A stretch of 64,000 bases of DNA from Amycolatopsis camponoti (GCF_902497555.1 NZ_CABVGP010000001.1:2956501-3020500); one strand, 5' to 3'. Counted from the stretch's first letter, positions 33,397 through 41,873 are shown. Program-made: numbers and translations. Notes: generated by a model not told the origin, from the sequence alone.

Positions 33397-33870
33397 ATGG
33401 AACCCCGTTTCAGCCTGACCGGCACCGAGATCGGCGCCAAGTTCGCCAAGCGGTTCGGCACCGCGAGCCTGGCCATCGTCCAGTCGCCGCTGCCGAAGGT
33501 CACGCAGGAGCTGGTATCGCTGCGCGTCAGCCAGATCAACGGCTGCGGCTGGTGCGTCGACATCCACACGAAGGAGCTGGCGGCCGCCGGGGAGACCGCG
33601 GTGCGGATCAACCTGGTCGCCGCCTGGCGCGAGGCCACGGTGTTCAGCGAGGCCGAGCAGGCCGCGCTGGCGCTGGCCGAGGAGGGCACCCGGATCGCCG
33701 ACGCGAGCCCCGGCGTCTCCGACGACACCTGGGAGCGCGTGCGCGAGCACTACGACGACGACCGGACCGCCGCGCTGGTCGCCCTCGTGGCCCAGATGAA
33801 CTCGGCCAACCGGCTCGCGGTGATCCTGCACCAGAAGGGCGGCTCGTACGAGCCCGGCATGTTCGGCTGA
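33397..33870 (+). CDS. AhpD/carboxymuconolactone decarboxylase-like protein
   Basis: A 157-residue helical protein of the carboxymuconolactone decarboxylase/AhpD family. The redox motif CxxC-x3-H is present: NGCGWCVDIHTKE, as in AhpD alkylhydroperoxide reductase partners. It may reduce peroxides or quench radicals. GAGGAACC sits before the ATG. It is the divergent partner of the ECF41 sigma factor and is likely its main target. Confidence 0.9.
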   Translation: MEPRFSLTGTEIGAKFAKRFGTASLAIVQSPLPKVTQELVSLRVSQINGCGWCVDIHTKELAAAGETAVRINLVAAWREATVFSEAEQAALALAEEGTRIADASPGVSDDTWERVREHYDDDRTAALVALVAQMNSANRLAVILHQKGGSYEPGMFG

Positions 33871-33873
33871 GCG

Positions 33874-33909
33874 GAACCGGCCCGGGATCACCCGATCCCG
33901 GGCCGGTTC
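33874..33909 (+). terminator. Strong hairpin terminator after the AhpD-like gene
   Basis: Perfect 16-bp stem GAACCGGCCCGGGATC / GATCCCGGGCCGGTTC with a 4-base loop, beginning 4 bases after the stop. It sits just before the methyltransferase gene and separates the two units. Confidence 0.85.
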
Positions 33910-33925
33910 GTGCTTCGCTGGGGGC

Positions 33926-34543
33926 ATGGCGAAGGCGGAGCGGTGGAACCGGCACTGGGACCGCAAGTCGGCGAGCTACGACGCGGAGATGGGCGTCTGG
34001 GACCGCCGCCTCTTCGGCGACTCGCGGGAGTGGGCCTGCGGCCAGGCGGCCGGCGAGGTCCTGGAGGTCGCCGTCGGGACCGGGCTCAACCTGGCCTGGT
34101 ACCCCGCCGAGGTGACGCTCACCGGGCTCGACCTGAGCGCCGGGATGCTCGACATCGCCCGGTCGCGAGCCCGCGAACTCGGCCGCGCGGTCACCTTGGC
34201 GCAGGGCAGCGCGCACGCGCTGCCGTTCACCGAGGCGTCCTTCGACACGGTCGTGTGCACGTTCGGCCTCTGCGCGATCCCGGACCCCGCGACGGCGGTC
34301 GCGGAGATGGCCCGCGTCCTGCGTCCCGGCGGGAGGCTGATCCTGGTCGACCACGTGGCGGGCTCGTCGTTCGCGGTGCGCGCGGCCCAGTGGCTGGTGG
34401 AGCTGGCGAGCGTTCCCTTGGCGGGCGAGCACTTCCGGCGGCGTCCGCTGAAGCTGGTGGAGGCACACGGGTTGCCGATCGAGCGGCGGGAACGGTTCAA
34501 GCTGGGACTCGTCGAACGGCTGGTGGCCCGGAAGGTCAGCTGA
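33926..34543 (+). CDS. Class I SAM-dependent methyltransferase
   Basis: A 205-residue methyltransferase of the UbiE/COQ5-like type. Motif I EVLEVAVGTGLNLAWYP, motif II LTGLDLSAGMLDIARSRA, then GSAHALPFTEASFDTVVCTFGLCAIPDP and ARVLRPGGRLILVDH. The trailing segment (SVPLAGEHFRRRPLKLVEAHGLPIERRERF) is common in phosphatidylethanolamine- or small-molecule-type methyltransferases. The acceptor is unknown. It overlaps the convergent sigma-like gene by 8 bp. Confidence 0.88.
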   Translation: MAKAERWNRHWDRKSASYDAEMGVWDRRLFGDSREWACGQAAGEVLEVAVGTGLNLAWYPAEVTLTGLDLSAGMLDIARSRARELGRAVTLAQGSAHALPFTEASFDTVVCTFGLCAIPDPATAVAEMARVLRPGGRLILVDHVAGSSFAVRAAQWLVELASVPLAGEHFRRRPLKLVEAHGLPIERRERFKLGLVERLVARKVS

Positions 34544-35075
34544 AGCCAAGATCCTTTCGGGCCTGCCGACGTCGGCGGTAGGACGCTTGTCGGCAGGCAT
34601 TGGAACAGTAGTCTCGTGGCCGGCCGAGGTGGGAGGCCGCCGAACGCGCCGCGGTGATCGGGCACGGGCAGATCGAGCAGAGCGCGGATCCGGTGGCCAG
34701 TTCAAAGTACCCGTGACGTGCACAACGACCGAGAGTTGGGGCATCGGCCTTGCCCATGATCCCTGCGCGAACCGTGTCCGGGACGACCGCCACATCGGAG
34801 TCGACATAGTCGCGGAGGTGCTGCGACCGGCTGGGGTGGCGCATCAACCGGAAAGCCTCCTCCTCCAGCCGTGTCACTTGAGCCGCGGAAAGACCGAGGA
34901 GCGCCGCCGTTTCCGCACGAGACCGGGGGGCGCCGTCCCGCAATCCGTACCGCAGGGTGACGAGCTCGGCTTGACGGCAGGAAAGGGATTCGAGCACGGA
35001 CTCGAGCTGGGCCAGCGTGAGGACGGCGGTGACGTGTCTGCTCCCGTCCAGCACGGTCACCTTCCGACGCGTCAC
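34536..35075 (-). CDS. Sigma region-4-like HTH protein with Cys-rich C-terminus
   Basis: A 179-residue protein. Residues ~20-85 resemble sigma-70 region 4 (LESVLESLSCRQAELVTLRYGL...RSRAETAALLGLSAAQVTRLEEEAFRLMRHPSR), but no region 2 is present, so it cannot bind core polymerase as a complete sigma factor. Residues ~115-179 carry two Cys groups: CARHGYF...CSICPC and GRPRDYCSNACRQASYRRRRQAR, typical of a small zinc-binding module with a basic tail. GTG 35075 overlaps the stop of the small membrane protein gene (GTGA), so the two are co-translated. Function is unknown; a DNA-binding regulator is likely. Confidence 0.72.
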   Translation of the reverse strand: MTRRKVTVLDGSRHVTAVLTLAQLESVLESLSCRQAELVTLRYGLRDGAPRSRAETAALLGLSAAQVTRLEEEAFRLMRHPSRSQHLRDYVDSDVAVVPDTVRAGIMGKADAPTLGRCARHGYFELATGSALCSICPCPITAARSAASHLGRPRDYCSNACRQASYRRRRQARKDLGFS

Positions 35076-35287
35076 GGCCTTGTCTCCTCTTCGCTCCCCT
35101 CAGTATCACCGGTGTGCGTAGTCCTTTGCGCACGGCGGCTGGTCAGCCGGTGGAACACCTTGGTGGCTTCGGTGAACACCCGCGGGACATCTTCGGGCTT
35201 GGCCTGGCACAGCGCCACGATCGCGACCACGCCGAAGATGATGATGAGCAGGAGCATCGGTGACAGGTAGACGAGCAACGTCAGCAA
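35072..35287 (-). CDS. Small single-span membrane protein (hypothetical)
   Basis: A 71-residue protein with one strong transmembrane helix near the N-terminus (LLVYLSPMLLLIIIFGVVAIVALC) and a charged tail (KPEDVPRVFTEATKVFHRLTSRRAQR...). TTG 35287 is chosen because GGAGG lies exactly 6 bases upstream; a later ATG 35257 has no such site. It is translationally coupled (GTGA) to the sigma-like Cys-rich protein. By analogy with membrane-anchored regulators it could be a partner or sensor for that protein, but this is inference. Confidence 0.6.
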   Translation of the reverse strand: MLTLLVYLSPMLLLIIIFGVVAIVALCQAKPEDVPRVFTEATKVFHRLTSRRAQRTTHTGDTEGSEEETRP

Positions 35288-35343
35288 AGGGAACCTCCGG
35301 GCACGACGAAATCGCCGTGGGCGGGCCGACGGCGGAAAGGGCA

Positions 35344-35376
35344 GAAAAAAAGCCCCTGCCGGAGAGGCGGGGGCTT
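35344..35376 (-). terminator. Intrinsic terminator or attenuator in the leader of the small-membrane-protein operon
   Basis: On the minus strand an 11-bp stem (AAGCCCCCGCC / GGCAGGGGCTT, one G-U pair) with a 5-base loop is followed by a run of seven or eight T. This is the only T-tailed hairpin noticed in the window. It is 57 bases before the small gene's start and 140 bases after the HAD stop. It could end the HAD transcript or act as an attenuator for the pair downstream. Confidence 0.75.
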
Positions 35377-35515
35377 GCGGGCACACTTGTTCCCGAACTG
35401 GCGATAACCACAGCACAGCCGGGAAAACGCCCCGGAGGGACAATGATCGCGGATTATCGCAGGTCAGAGCGACTGAAAGAGTGTCACCTCACGGGACACA
35501 AACTTTCGTAACGCG

Positions 35516-36226
35516 TCAGCTGAACAGCTCGGCCAGCGGGCTCTTCTCGAGGTTCGCGAGCAAGGCCGCGACATCGTCGTAGGTCGCGATCGCGCCCGCC
35601 TCTTCCAGTTCCGCCGCGCCGACTCCGCCCGACAGGACGCCGATCGTGCGCACGCCGGCCTTCGAGGCGGCTCGCACGTCCCAGACCGCGTCGCCGACGA
35701 ACATCGTGTCCGCCGGGGCCGTGCCGGCCTTCTCCAGCGCCACCAGCACCGGTTCCGGGTCCGGTTTCGTCGCGTCGACGTCGGCGCCCGCGACGACGTC
35801 CTTCACCACGTCGTCCACCCCGAGGACGCGGCGCAGCTCGGCCAGCTCGTCGGGCGCCGCCGACGTCGCCAGGACGACCCGCACGCCCTTCGCGGCGAGC
35901 GCCCGGATCAGCTCCGGGGCCTGGGCGAACGGCCGCAGCAGATCGGCCGTCTCCAGGTAGAAGCGGCTGTGGAGGTCCTCGACCTCGTCGCCGACGCGCT
36001 CGGCGTCGTCGTCGCCGAGCAGGGTGCTCAGCAGCTTGCCGGAGCCCTTGCCGAGCGCGCGGTGCACGCGCCAGGAGTCGACGGGGCGGTCCAGCTCGTG
36101 GAACGCCCGCCGCCAGGCGTGGACGTGGAGGTAGTTGGAGTCGACGAGCGTGCCGTCGATGTCGAACAGGACCGCGGTGGCGATGATGGCTCCTCGGGTT
36201 CGCAGGTCCGCTCGGGTACCCCGCAC
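35516..36226 (-). CDS. HAD-superfamily phosphatase (phosphoglycolate phosphatase-like)
   Basis: A 236-residue HAD hydrolase: FDIDGTLVDSN (motif I, nucleophile Asp), VLATSAAP (motif II Ser/Thr), a Lys in DATKPDPEP (motif III) and MFVGDAVWDVRAASKAG (motif IV). An alpha-helical cap lies at ~25-90. It is similar to beta-phosphoglucomutase/Gph-like phosphatases that dephosphorylate small sugar or acid phosphates. GTG 36226 is upstream of the good start by about 14 residues, and no perfect Shine-Dalgarno decides the true start. Confidence 0.88.
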   Translation of the reverse strand: MRGTRADLRTRGAIIATAVLFDIDGTLVDSNYLHVHAWRRAFHELDRPVDSWRVHRALGKGSGKLLSTLLGDDDAERVGDEVEDLHSRFYLETADLLRPFAQAPELIRALAAKGVRVVLATSAAPDELAELRRVLGVDDVVKDVVAGADVDATKPDPEPVLVALEKAGTAPADTMFVGDAVWDVRAASKAGVRTIGVLSGGVGAAELEEAGAIATYDDVAALLANLEKSPLAELFS

Positions 36227-36304
36227 GGACGGGAGTACACGTCACCGTTTGAGTGCTCCGAGACGGGGGACCCGATCGGGAGACCCGGCAGGAGGTGGTC
36301 CCCG

Positions 36305-37024
36305 GTGCTCGCCCGGCACAATTCCGTCCGGCTGGTTCCCCGGCACGGCTCGACGACCGCGGTCGTCGGCGTCCTCGATCGGACGACTGGTCCGCGGCTG
36401 CGCGACAGCTTGCTCGAACTCGCCGCCGAGTCCGATGACGGCGTCCTCGTCGACGTCGAAGGCCTCGAGCTCGAAGACCGCGAACTCGTCAAGGTGTTCT
36501 CGTTCGTCGCGCTGCGGCTCGGCGACTGGCCGGCCGTGCCCTTCGTGCTGGTGACCGGCCGGCCCGACCAGCGAGCGGTGCTGGCCGCCCAGAGCGCGCC
36601 CGTGTACGCCGACGCCGCCTCGGCCGAAGCCGCGCTGGAGCGCCCCGCACGGAAACGCGCGCGCCGCGTGCTGACCCGCTCGTCCCGTACTTCGACGTCC
36701 GCCCGCGCGTTCGTGCGGCGGACCTGTGCCGAGTGGCGGGTGCCCGAGCTGGCCGAGGACGCCGAGCTGGTCGCGACCGAGCTCGTCGAAAACGCCCTGC
36801 GGCACACGGATTCCGTGCCCCGGCTGCGGCTGGAGCTGCGCCGTCGCCGGCTGTCGGTCGAGGTGGCCGACGAAAGCCCGCGTCCCGCGGTGGTGCGCGA
36901 AGGGCTCGACCTGACCGAGACGGGGCTCGGGCTGCGGATGGTCGCCAAGGTCGCGAAGGTGTGGGGGAGCAGCCGGCGCCGCTCCGGCGGCAAGACCGTG
37001 TGGGCCGTGCTGCGCCGCGCTTGA
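36305..37024 (+). CDS. STAS-like and anti-sigma-type ATPase fusion protein
   Basis: A 239-residue protein. Residues ~1-105 resemble a STAS/SpoIIAA-like domain (RLVPRHGSTTAVVGVLDRTTGPRLRDSLLELAAESDDGVLVDVEGLELEDRELVKVFSFVAL). Residues ~120-239 are a Bergerat-fold serine kinase-like ATPase (AFVRRTCAEWRVPELAEDAELVATELVENALRH; TGLGLRMVAKVAKVWG), as in RsbW/anti-sigma kinases. The usual arrangement has these as two partner proteins, so the fusion is unusual. GGAGG lies 9 bases before GTG 36305. A hairpin-like repeat (GGGAACACC / GGTGTTTCCC) follows the stop. Confidence 0.75.
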   Translation: MLARHNSVRLVPRHGSTTAVVGVLDRTTGPRLRDSLLELAAESDDGVLVDVEGLELEDRELVKVFSFVALRLGDWPAVPFVLVTGRPDQRAVLAAQSAPVYADAASAEAALERPARKRARRVLTRSSRTSTSARAFVRRTCAEWRVPELAEDAELVATELVENALRHTDSVPRLRLELRRRRLSVEVADESPRPAVVREGLDLTETGLGLRMVAKVAKVWGSSRRRSGGKTVWAVLRRA

Positions 37025-37136
37025 GGTCCGCGTCACGCCGGGGAACACCGGTGTTTCCCGCGTGGGAACGGACAGAAGCTCCCGCCTCCGCTCGCAGGTC
37101 CACCCCCGGCCTTCGCCGGGCGGGGCGGGTCTTCGT

Positions 37137-37352
37137 CTACTGTGGACGCCGCGGCCGGAAGTCGCGTTCGGTTTCGACGTCGCCTTCCGGGGTGTGGACC
37201 ACGTGCCCGACCCGCCGTTTCTTCGCGATCAGCCGGCCGGCGAGCACGGCGTCGGTCCGGCGCGGCGAGGTGTTGGAAGCCCGGTGCCCGCCCTCGACGC
37301 GGTTCTTCCACAGCCCGTTTTCGAAGTAGGTGTGCACGTCACCCTCGGCCAC
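37137..37352 (-). CDS. DUF2188-like small protein
   Basis: A 71-residue protein: VHTYFENGLWKNRVEGGHRASNTSPRRTDAVLAGRLIAKKRRVGHVVHTPEGDVETER. The sequence pattern (GxWxxRxEGxxRAS...T...A...GR..A......VVH..DG.) fits DUF2188, a family of unknown role. GTG 37352 is chosen because GGGAGG sits 8 bases upstream; earlier in-frame starts lack one. Confidence 0.65.
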   Translation of the reverse strand: MAEGDVHTYFENGLWKNRVEGGHRASNTSPRRTDAVLAGRLIAKKRRVGHVVHTPEGDVETERDFRPRRPQ

Positions 37353-37419
37353 GATTTCCGCCTCCCGTCCGCAAAAGCGCCAGACGGAACGGGTGCCCGG
37401 GAACGATGCGGACAAACCT

Positions 37420-38286
37420 TCAGGAAAGGCCGAGTACCCGCACGGCGTTGTCCTTGAGGATCAGCGGCCGCACTTCCTCCTTGAGGTCGAGGGCGGCGAA
37501 GTCGGCGAGCCAGCGGTCCGGGGTGATCACCGGGAAGTCCGAGCCGAACAGCACCTTCCGCTTGAGCAGCGAGTTCGCCGCGCGGACCAGCTGCGGCGGG
37601 AAGTACTTCGGGGACCAGCCGGACAGGTCGATGTAGACGTTGGCCTTGTGCGTCGCGACCGAGATCGCCTCGTCCTGCCACGGCACCGACGGGTGCGCGA
37701 GGATGATCGTCAGCTCCGGGAAGTCGGCGGCGACGTCGTCGAGCAGCATCGGGTTCGAGTAGCGCAGCTTGATGCCGTGCCCGCCCGGCAGCCCGGCGCC
37801 GATCCCCGTCTGCCCGGTGTGGAACAGCGCCGGGACGCCCAGCTCCCGGATGGCGTCGTACAACGGGTAGTACCGGACGTCGTTCGGCTCGAACGCCTGC
37901 AGGCTGGGGTGGAACTTGAAGCCGCGGACGCCGTGCCCCTCGACCAGTGCCCGCGCGCGGCGCACGGCGGCCTTCCCGGCGTGCGGGTCGACCGAGCCGA
38001 ATGGGATGAGCACGTCGGCGTGCTCGGCGGCCGCGTCGGCGATCTCCTCGCTCGAGAGCGCGGGGTGCCCGGTCGCGGCCGGCGCCTCGACCGTGAAGAC
38101 GACGGCGGCCATGTTCCGCGCCCGGTAGTGCTCGGCGATCGCGGCCACCGTCGGCGTCCGGTCCTGGCCGGCGCGGAAGTACTTCTCCGACGCGTCCAGC
38201 AGCTCCTGGTCGAGGGCGAAGCAGCCGTGCCCGTCCTGTTCGACGTGGGTGTGGACGTCGATGGCGGTCAGTGCGGAAAGGTCCAC
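37420..38286 (-). CDS. Amidohydrolase (ACMSD-like family)
   Basis: A 288-residue TIM-barrel amidohydrolase. The metal and catalytic motifs are IDVHTHV, GFKFHPS, ALFHTGQTG, ILAHPSVPW and LFGSDFPVI. The group includes decarboxylases and hydrolases of aromatic or small carboxylic substrates. It is last in the five-gene acyl-CoA operon, 13 bases after the dehydrogenase stop. It starts with GTG 38286 (GGAG upstream). It may release or decarboxylate the acid that is then activated by the CoA ligase, but the substrate is unknown. Confidence 0.85.
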   Translation of the reverse strand: MDLSALTAIDVHTHVEQDGHGCFALDQELLDASEKYFRAGQDRTPTVAAIAEHYRARNMAAVVFTVEAPAATGHPALSSEEIADAAAEHADVLIPFGSVDPHAGKAAVRRARALVEGHGVRGFKFHPSLQAFEPNDVRYYPLYDAIRELGVPALFHTGQTGIGAGLPGGHGIKLRYSNPMLLDDVAADFPELTIILAHPSVPWQDEAISVATHKANVYIDLSGWSPKYFPPQLVRAANSLLKRKVLFGSDFPVITPDRWLADFAALDLKEEVRPLILKDNAVRVLGLS

Positions 38287-38299
38287 GGAAGCTCCAGGT

Positions 38300-39187
38300 T
38301 CAGGGCAGGTCGGGCTGCGCGGCCTTGGCGGCCAGCAGCCGGTTCAGGACGGCGTCGCGCGCGGCGACGAGCTGATCGTCGCCGATGCCGCCGAGTTCCG
38401 CATCGACCCCGGCGACGAGTGTCTCGGCCAGCTCCGGGGTCAGGTGGACGCGGCCCAGGTCGCGCCACCACTCTTCGGTGGGCGGGCCGAGGTGCGCCAG
38501 GACGTGCGCGAGCCCGCCCGCGCCGCCGGAGAGGTGCTGGTTGAGGAACGGGCCGAGCACGGCCCAGCGCAGCCCGGGCCCGTAGGCGATCGCCGTGTCG
38601 ATGTCCGCGACCGTCGCGATGCCGCGTTCCACGAGCGAATACGCTTCCTGCCACAGCGCGGCCTGCAGCCGGTTCGCGACGTGGCCGGGCACTTCCCGCG
38701 ACAACCGGATCGGCCGTTTCCCGAGCGACGTGTAGAACGCCACGGCCCGGTCGACGACCTCGGGCGCGGTCTCGCGGCCGGGCACCACCTCGACGAGCGG
38801 GATGAGGTGCGGCGGGTTGAACGGGTGGCCGATGACGACCCGCTCGGGATGGCGCGGGCAGCCGCGGGCGATGACGCTCGGCAGCAGCCCGGACGAGCTG
38901 CTCGCCAGGATCACGTCCGGCCGCGCGGCCTCGTCGAGGACGGCGAACAGCGCGTGCTTGACGTCCTCGCGCTCGGGACCGTTCTCCTGGACGAAGTCCG
39001 CGGCGGCGGCGGCTTCGCCGGCGTCGGCGACGAACCGCAGCCGATCCGTGTCTTCGAGTGCATCTCGCAACCGCTCTTCTGCGCCCGGCGCCGGATCGGT
39101 GGCGACGACGTCGTGGCCGTGGGCGAGGAAGAGCCCCGCCCAGCTCGCGCCGATCACGCCGGTGCCGACGACCGCGACGGTGCTCAT
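38300..39187 (-). CDS. 3-hydroxyacyl-CoA dehydrogenase-family protein (carnitine dehydrogenase-like)
   Basis: A 295-residue NAD-binding dehydrogenase: VAVVGTGVIGASWAGLFLAHGHDVVATDP, SSSSGLLPSVIARG and IGHPFNPPHLIPLVEVVPG are the hallmarks of the 3-hydroxyacyl-CoA/L-carnitine dehydrogenase group, and the helical C-terminal domain is complete. It would oxidise a 3-hydroxy acid or acyl-CoA. The ATG overlaps the ligase stop (ATGA). Confidence 0.88.
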   Translation of the reverse strand: MSTVAVVGTGVIGASWAGLFLAHGHDVVATDPAPGAEERLRDALEDTDRLRFVADAGEAAAAADFVQENGPEREDVKHALFAVLDEAARPDVILASSSSGLLPSVIARGCPRHPERVVIGHPFNPPHLIPLVEVVPGRETAPEVVDRAVAFYTSLGKRPIRLSREVPGHVANRLQAALWQEAYSLVERGIATVADIDTAIAYGPGLRWAVLGPFLNQHLSGGAGGLAHVLAHLGPPTEEWWRDLGRVHLTPELAETLVAGVDAELGGIGDDQLVAARDAVLNRLLAAKAAQPDLP

Positions 39188-41100
39188 GCGCGCGCCCCGA
39201 AGTGGTCCAGAGCGGTGGGATCGGCCAGGACGTCCCGGCCGACGACGTCCTCGGCCCGGGCGCCGAGCAGGAGTTTCTTCACGGGCAGCTCCAGCTTCTT
39301 CCCGGTGCGGTTGCGGGGGATCACCGGGACGGCGGTGATCGTGTCCGGCACGTGCCGCGGCGACAGCGCGCTCTTCAACGCCGTCGTGATCTTCTCGCGC
39401 AGCGGCGCGTCCAAGGTGCCGTCCCGGACGACGACGTAGAGACGGAGGTCGCCGTTGCCGCCGGCGGGGTCTTCGAGGTGCACGACGAGGGAGTCGTCGA
39501 CCTCCGGAAGTTCCTCGACGACGGCGTAGAACTCGGCGGTGCCCAGCCGGACACCGCCGCGGTTGAGCGTCGCGTCGGAGCGTCCGGCGATGACGCAGCT
39601 CCCCTCCGGGGAGAACCGGATCCAGTCGCCGTGGCGCCAGACCCCGGGATAGACGTCGAAGTACGTTTCGCGGTAGCGCGCACCCGTGTCGTCGCCCCAG
39701 AACCCGACCGGCATGGACGGCATCGGCGCGGTGATCACCAGCTCGCCCAGCTCGCCGACCACCGGGGCGCCGTGCTCGTCGAACGCCTTCGCGTCGACGC
39801 CGAGGCACGGCCCGGAGATCTCGCCGGCCACCACGGGCTGCAGCGGGCCGCCCTGGACGATCCCGCTGCAGACGTCGGTGCCGCCGCTGCCGACGTTGAG
39901 CAGCACGCCGGGCCCGAAGACGTCCCGCACCCAGTGGTAGCCCTCGGCCGGCAGCGGGCTGCCCGCCGCGCCGATCTGCCGCACCGCGCTCAGGTCGAAC
40001 TCCGACGCCGGGTTCAGGCCCGCTTTCCGGCACGCCATCAGGAAGCCCGGGCTCGCGCCCATCAGCGTCGCGCGGGTTTCGGCGGCGAGCCGCCACTGCC
40101 ACGCCAGGTCGGGGTGCATCGGGTTGCCGTCGACCAGCACGATCGACGCGCCGGTGAGCAGCCCCGAGACGAGCGCGTTCCACATCATCCAGGCGGTGGT
40201 GGAGAACCACAGGATCCGGTCGCCGGGCCCGAGATCCCAGCTGAGGCCGTGGTTCTTGAGGTGCTCCAGCAGGATCCCGCCGTGGCCGTGCACGATCGCC
40301 TTCGGCTTGCCGGTGGTGCCGGAGGAGAACAGCACGCACAGCGGGTGCGCGAAGCCGACCGGCTCGAACCCGGGCGCGCTGTCGGTGAGGAGGATGCTCC
40401 AGTCCAAGGTGTCCGGGAGATCGTGGTCGCCGTAGGGAACGTGGACGACGTGCTCGACGGTCGGCAGGCCGCCGCGGATCTCGGCCACCTCGGTGCGGCG
40501 GTCGACGTCCTTGGCGCCGTAGCGGTAGCCGGACACGGTCAGCAGCACGCGGGGTTCGATCTGGCCGAACCGGTCGACGACCGAGCGGGCGCCGAACTCG
40601 GGCGCGCAGGACGCCCAGACCGCGCCGAGGCTCGCGACCGCGAGGTAGGCGACCACGGTTTCGGGGATGTTCGGCAGGTACGCCACGACGCGGTCGCCGC
40701 GCCCGACCCCGAGCCGGGCGAGGCCCGCGCGGGCCTTCTCGACCTGTTCGCGCAGCTCACCCCAGGTCAGCTCCGCGCGCTCCCGGGTCTGGGAGTACGC
40801 GATGACGGCGACGTCATCCGGCGGCCCGCCGAGGGCGTGCTCGGCGTAGTTGAGGGTCGCGCCGGGGAACCACTCGGTGCCGGGCATCCTCCGGTCCGGC
40901 ACGACGCTTTCGGCGGGGGAGTGGAAGCGGACGCCGAAGAAGTCCTTGATCGACGCCCAGAAGCCGTCGAGGTCGGTCACCGACCAGCGGTGGAGCGCGG
41001 CGTAGTCGTCGAACGAACGGCCGCGGGCGGCCAGCCACCCCAGGTACCGGCCGATCTCGGTGGTTTCGCGGACGTCGGGGGCGACCGGGCGCAGGATCAT
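39184..41100 (-). CDS. Acetoacetyl-CoA synthetase-type ligase
   Basis: A 638-residue ANL-superfamily enzyme of acetoacetate-CoA ligase type. FFGVRFHSPAESVVPDRRMPGTEWFPGATLNYAEHAL is the N-terminal signature and VLFSSGTTGKPKAIVHGHGG the ATP-binding P-loop. GRSDATLNRGGVRLGTAEFY and NRTGKKLELPVKKLLLG close the fold (the catalytic Lys in the last). It activates acetoacetate or a related acid. It overlaps both flanking genes by 4 bases. Confidence 0.9.
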   Translation of the reverse strand: MILRPVAPDVRETTEIGRYLGWLAARGRSFDDYAALHRWSVTDLDGFWASIKDFFGVRFHSPAESVVPDRRMPGTEWFPGATLNYAEHALGGPPDDVAVIAYSQTRERAELTWGELREQVEKARAGLARLGVGRGDRVVAYLPNIPETVVAYLAVASLGAVWASCAPEFGARSVVDRFGQIEPRVLLTVSGYRYGAKDVDRRTEVAEIRGGLPTVEHVVHVPYGDHDLPDTLDWSILLTDSAPGFEPVGFAHPLCVLFSSGTTGKPKAIVHGHGGILLEHLKNHGLSWDLGPGDRILWFSTTAWMMWNALVSGLLTGASIVLVDGNPMHPDLAWQWRLAAETRATLMGASPGFLMACRKAGLNPASEFDLSAVRQIGAAGSPLPAEGYHWVRDVFGPGVLLNVGSGGTDVCSGIVQGGPLQPVVAGEISGPCLGVDAKAFDEHGAPVVGELGELVITAPMPSMPVGFWGDDTGARYRETYFDVYPGVWRHGDWIRFSPEGSCVIAGRSDATLNRGGVRLGTAEFYAVVEELPEVDDSLVVHLEDPAGGNGDLRLYVVVRDGTLDAPLREKITTALKSALSPRHVPDTITAVPVIPRNRTGKKLELPVKKLLLGARAEDVVGRDVLADPTALDHFGARA

Positions 41101-41873
41101 CGCCCGACCTTCCCGGCGCGCTTGTCGAGGAAGGCCTGCATCCGTTCCTTGGCCTCGGCGCTGCCGGTCGCCACCGCGGCCATCAGCGACTCCATGAAGT
41201 AGCCCTCGGCCGGGTTGGCCTCGGCGATGCGGGGGAGTGCCTGCAGGACGGCGAAGTTCGTGATCGGCGAGTTCGTGGCGATCTTGCGGGCCAGGGCGAG
41301 CCCGTGCTCGAAGCCGTCGTCGACGCGGTAGTGCGACAGCCCGGCGGCGTGGCCTTCGTCGGCGTCGAGGACGCGGCCGGTGAGCATCATGTCGGCCATC
41401 CGGCTCGCGCCGATCAGCCGCGGCACGCGCACCGACGCGCCGCCGCCGACGAACAGCCCGCGCTGGCCCTCCGGCAGCGCGTAGAACGCCGACGGCTCGG
41501 CGACGCGGATGTGCGCGGCCGCCGCCAGCTCCAGGCCGCCGCCGACGACCGCACCCCGGAGCACGGCGACGACCGGGACGCGCCCGCGCTCGAGCCGCTC
41601 GAAGGCGCGGTGCCACATCATCGAGTGCTCCAGGCCCTCGAACGCGTCGCGCTCGGTGAGCTCGGAAAGGTCGAGCCCGGCGGAGAAGTGCTCGCCCACG
41701 GCGTCGAGCACGACGGCCTTGACCCCGCGCGGCGGGGCACCGAAGAACGTTTCGAGGCCGAGCACGGTGGCGTCGTCGAGGGCGTTGCGCTTCTCGGGGC
41801 GCGCCAACCGCAGCACGGCGACGTCGTCGAGCAGCTCCAGGTGCAGCGAAGGCGGCAGGAGGGGGATCGTCAT
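41097..41873 (-). CDS. Enoyl-CoA hydratase/isomerase
   Basis: A 258-residue crotonase-fold protein. RPEKRNALDDATV and VGEHFSAGLDLSEL hold the first oxyanion loop, VVAVLRGAVVGGGLELAAAAHIRVAEPSAFYALPEGQRGLFVGGG the second and active-site segment (Glu in LPEGQ). It hydrates or isomerises an enoyl-CoA made by the ligase encoded upstream. It overlaps both flanking genes by 4 bases. Confidence 0.9.
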   Translation of the reverse strand: MTIPLLPPSLHLELLDDVAVLRLARPEKRNALDDATVLGLETFFGAPPRGVKAVVLDAVGEHFSAGLDLSELTERDAFEGLEHSMMWHRAFERLERGRVPVVAVLRGAVVGGGLELAAAAHIRVAEPSAFYALPEGQRGLFVGGGASVRVPRLIGASRMADMMLTGRVLDADEGHAAGLSHYRVDDGFEHGLALARKIATNSPITNFAVLQALPRIAEANPAEGYFMESLMAAVATGSAEAKERMQAFLDKRAGKVGR

